DNA of 60,646 bases, from the NCBI GenBank assembly GCA_030148165.1, contig JASBTZ010000015.1:1-60646 (forward strand). The letters run 5' to 3'. A program made the position numbers and the translations under genes. Under the pieces are notes generated by a model. That model was not told where the DNA came from. It did no database searches and worked only from the letters and a program-made list of their open reading frames with translations. Shown here one piece after another: positions 58,898 through 60,646 of the stretch (positions within the stretch are counted from its first letter, which is position 1; every line of letters begins with the position of its first letter). The stretch is from Bacteroidota bacterium. Lineage in GTDB: Bacteria > Bacteroidota > Bacteroidia > Flavobacteriales_D > Crocinitomicaceae.

Positions 58898-59182
58898 ATG
58901 ACTAATGAAGTTGCTTTTTATAGGTTCGCTGAAATCGTCCTCCTAGATACAAATCCAGATCAAGTGTTTGTAATCCTACGGAGTAAATACTATACTAACT
59001 TGAATGGTGACTCTGGGTGGAGTTTCATTTTGAAAGATGAAGCTGATCAAGTATACAAGGAAGGTGGGGAGCAGTGGTTTCCTCAACAACGTTTGAAGAA
59101 GCTTTTGGTTCCCAGCGATTATTCTTTTAATGGACTCATGGTAATCTTGAAAGATATTATCAATAAAGAGGATTTTCAGTGA
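58898..59182 (+). CDS. Hypothetical protein, 94 aa
   Basis: ATG after AAGGAGTAA. Mixed alpha/beta with a beta-rich N-terminal half. Overlaps the dCMP deaminase start by 4 bases. No motif recognised. Confidence 0.6.
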   Translation: MTNEVAFYRFAEIVLLDTNPDQVFVILRSKYYTNLNGDSGWSFILKDEADQVYKEGGEQWFPQQRLKKLLVPSDYSFNGLMVILKDIINKEDFQ

Positions 59183-59586
59183 AGCAGAAACACTTAGATA
59201 TGTACATGAGAATCGTGGAGGCAGTTGCTCTTACTTCCGAAGCAGGTAGACTAAAAGTCGGGGCAATCGCAGTACGAGACGGTAAGATTCTAGCTGAAGG
59301 TTTCAATGGGCTGCCTAAAGGAATGGTTGGGTCATGTGAGGATGAAAACAACAACACACGTACAGAAGTGACCCATGCGGAAGATAATTTGTTAAGGAAA
59401 CTTACAAGAAGTACAGAAAGTAGTGTTGGCGCTGATGTGGTTTGTTCTCATGCATGTTGTTACCCTTGTTCGATTAAATTGGTAGACGCCGGTATTGTAA
59501 AGTTCTACTACAAGCATGACTATCGAAGTACCGAAGGGTTAGAGTACCTTAAACGAAACGGTGTAGAGGTGATCAAACTATGCTAG
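59179..59586 (+). CDS. dCMP/CMP-type deaminase
   Basis: 135 aa zinc deaminase: HAE at residues 66-68 (THAEDNLL), and Cys94 and Cys97 in ACCYPCSIKL complete the zinc site. N-terminal LKVGAIAVRDGKILAEGFNG is typical of deoxycytidylate deaminases. It would turn dCMP to dUMP, the ThyX substrate. GTG start. Confidence 0.85.
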   Translation: MKQKHLDMYMRIVEAVALTSEAGRLKVGAIAVRDGKILAEGFNGLPKGMVGSCEDENNNTRTEVTHAEDNLLRKLTRSTESSVGADVVCSHACCYPCSIKLVDAGIVKFYYKHDYRSTEGLEYLKRNGVEVIKLC

Positions 59587-59927
59587 ACACTCTCAAACCA
59601 GAAGCAGGTAACTATGATAGTGTTGCGAGAGATTGCTTCAAGAAAAATAAGAATACTTGTGTAAGTTGGATGTTACTTAGTTCCTACTGTTACTATCTCA
59701 AGGATGAGAGTATTCTATCAGACGAAGTATTTGACAAGATGTGTAAATGGATGCTAGATAATTACGACAGCCTTGAACATGAGCACAAACATCTTGTCAC
59801 AAAGGAAATGTTAGCTACAGGGAGTGGTCATAGCTTAAAAGAGGTTGACTATCCAAACAGAGTGAGGTATTCTGCTCCTGTATTGATTAAACAAATGTAT
59901 TTTCTCACTGGTGCTGCATCAAATTAG
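59580..59927 (+). CDS. Hypothetical protein, 115 aa
   Basis: ATG inside the deaminase end with GAGGTG upstream. YYLKDESILSDEVFDKMCKWMLDNYD resembles the small N-terminal (Ia) segment of NAD-dependent DNA ligases, which binds NMN, but no adenylation domain follows. Could be a relic or a stand-alone cofactor-binding protein. Confidence 0.55.
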   Translation: MLDTLKPEAGNYDSVARDCFKKNKNTCVSWMLLSSYCYYLKDESILSDEVFDKMCKWMLDNYDSLEHEHKHLVTKEMLATGSGHSLKEVDYPNRVRYSAPVLIKQMYFLTGAASN

Positions 59928-59941
59928 TAAAGGAGATAAAT

Positions 59942-60277
59942 ATGAGCTATTGCAGATGGAGTAGTAATGATTTTGGTTGTGATCTATACGTCTATGAAGG
60001 TGAAGATGGGTTTGCTATCCATGTAGCCAGCAACAGAGTAGTTGGAAATGTACCATCAGTAGATTGGTCTTCTGCTGAAAAACTCCATGAGACATATAAA
60101 GCTCAAATGGAGTTCCTAGACTCAGCCAACAGAGAACCAATAGGTTTACAGTATGATGGAGAAAGCTTCTATGGTTTAGATCATGAAAATGCTGTTGATA
60201 CACTTCTAGTCCTTGAAGCTGCTGGATACATCTTTCCGGGACATATCATTACTGATATAAAAGAGGAGCAGGAATGA
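59942..60277 (+). CDS. Conserved phage protein, 111 aa
   Basis: Begins MSYCRWSSNDFGCDLYVYE, a start shared by many phage proteins annotated as hypothetical (from memory). Acidic alpha/beta protein. ATG after AAAGGAGA; overlaps the next gene by 4 bases. Confidence 0.65.
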   Translation: MSYCRWSSNDFGCDLYVYEGEDGFAIHVASNRVVGNVPSVDWSSAEKLHETYKAQMEFLDSANREPIGLQYDGESFYGLDHENAVDTLLVLEAAGYIFPGHIITDIKEEQE

Positions 60278-60600
60278 ACACTTACATGCATACTTACACA
60301 CCATGCAGAAGCACAGAAGAATGTATCACATCTGCTGTCTCTTTAGTCGAAGGTGTCACAGAAGTAGTCTATGTTGAAAATGGTACGTGGGATTATGACT
60401 ATGTCACACTTCTACCACCAATGAGCTTTCGAGTAGCAGTGAGGGGTGGTAAAAAGAAAGCTATTGCAAGAGCAATATGGAATAATAAAACCGTGGGGAT
60501 TATGTCTTGTGGAGACACTGAGGTAACTATTAAAGATTCTTATGAGTCTATTGTATGGAATGTTAGGTTTCAAAGAATCCCAAAGGGAGGTGAATCATGA
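60274..60600 (+). CDS. Hypothetical protein, 108 aa
   Basis: ATG in an ATGA overlap after GAGGAGCAGG. Beta-rich, with a basic patch (VRGGKKKAIARAIW) in the second half. No family recognised. Ends in an ATGA overlap with the gene that runs off the window. Confidence 0.6.
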   Translation: MNTYMHTYTPCRSTEECITSAVSLVEGVTEVVYVENGTWDYDYVTLLPPMSFRVAVRGGKKKAIARAIWNNKTVGIMSCGDTEVTIKDSYESIVWNVRFQRIPKGGES

Positions 60601-60646
60601 ACAGGAACACAATATACGTCTTTGAATCAGGAGAGTGGTGCTGGAA
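60597..60646 (+). CDS. 5' part of small protein spanning the window ends
   Basis: ATG 60597 with GGGAGGTG upstream. 16 codons (MNRNTIYVFESGEWCW) and two bases of the next lie before the window ends. Joining to base 1 continues the frame without a stop to 116-118, which argues that the molecule is circular or circularly permuted. Confidence 0.55.
   Translation, partial: MNRNTIYVFESGEWCW

Noticed and set aside
1-60646. CRISPR arrays, insertion sequences, rRNA, integrase or lysogeny repressor
   Set aside because: No spaced direct repeats, transposase motifs, rRNA segments, recombinase signatures or clear repressor gene found, so a virulent lifestyle is more likely.

Overview
The window looks like the complete genome of a tailed bacteriophage (Caudoviricetes) with a contractile tail, about 60.6 kb. 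It has a tail sheath, three tail-tube-type proteins, a J-type baseplate, a DUF935-type portal, a lambda gpE-type capsid protein with a gpD-type decoration protein, and a T7-like replication set (fused primase-helicase, family A DNA polymerase, ssDNA-binding protein, 5'-3' exonuclease). A SAR endolysin, a holin and an overlapping inner/outer spanin pair imply a Gram-negative host. The AT-rich composition would suit many Gammaproteobacteria, but nothing in the sequence fixes the host. The reading frame cut at the right end (from 60597) stays open when joined to base 1 and stops at 116-118, just before the next start. The ends are therefore probably an arbitrary cut in a circular or circularly permuted molecule.

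Layout. There are two transcription arms. The rightward arm runs from 52.34 kb through the end/start junction to 20.9 kb. It holds many small accessory genes, a DNA methyltransferase, PhoH, a ClpP-like protease, dCMP deaminase, the replication genes, and nucleotide genes (MazG-like, NT5C-like nucleotidase, ThyX, NrdA, NrdB). The leftward arm runs from 52.04 kb down to 20.97 kb. It holds a palm-polymerase-like protein, a metallopeptidase, a structured RNA leader with a tRNA-like element, a DUF5681-type putative small terminase, a tRNA, virion proteins, the large terminase, the capsid genes, tail and baseplate genes, tail fibre and spike, and the lysis cassette. The arms diverge at 52.04-52.34 kb, where back-to-back promoters flank a perfect DnaA box (candidate origin). 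They converge at 20.9 kb on a leftward intrinsic terminator.

Mobile DNA is abundant. There are five or six homing-endonuclease-type genes (EndoVII, HNH/AP2 and GIY-YIG-like). A group I intron of 247 nt lacking an ORF splits the large terminase gene exactly at its Walker A motif, and a free-standing HNH gene lies immediately upstream. One small membrane-protein gene has been truncated next to an endonuclease insertion.

The most unusual parts are RNA-level. The terminase intron is one. Another is a late leader RNA of three tandem hairpins, two of which expose CCUCC repeats complementary to Shine-Dalgarno sequences. A further ~200-nt folded region with a possible pseudoknot lies just after the putative small terminase. 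There is also a canonical -1 frameshift heptamer in the tail-chaperone gene and an apparent AUU start codon on the gp25-like baseplate gene.
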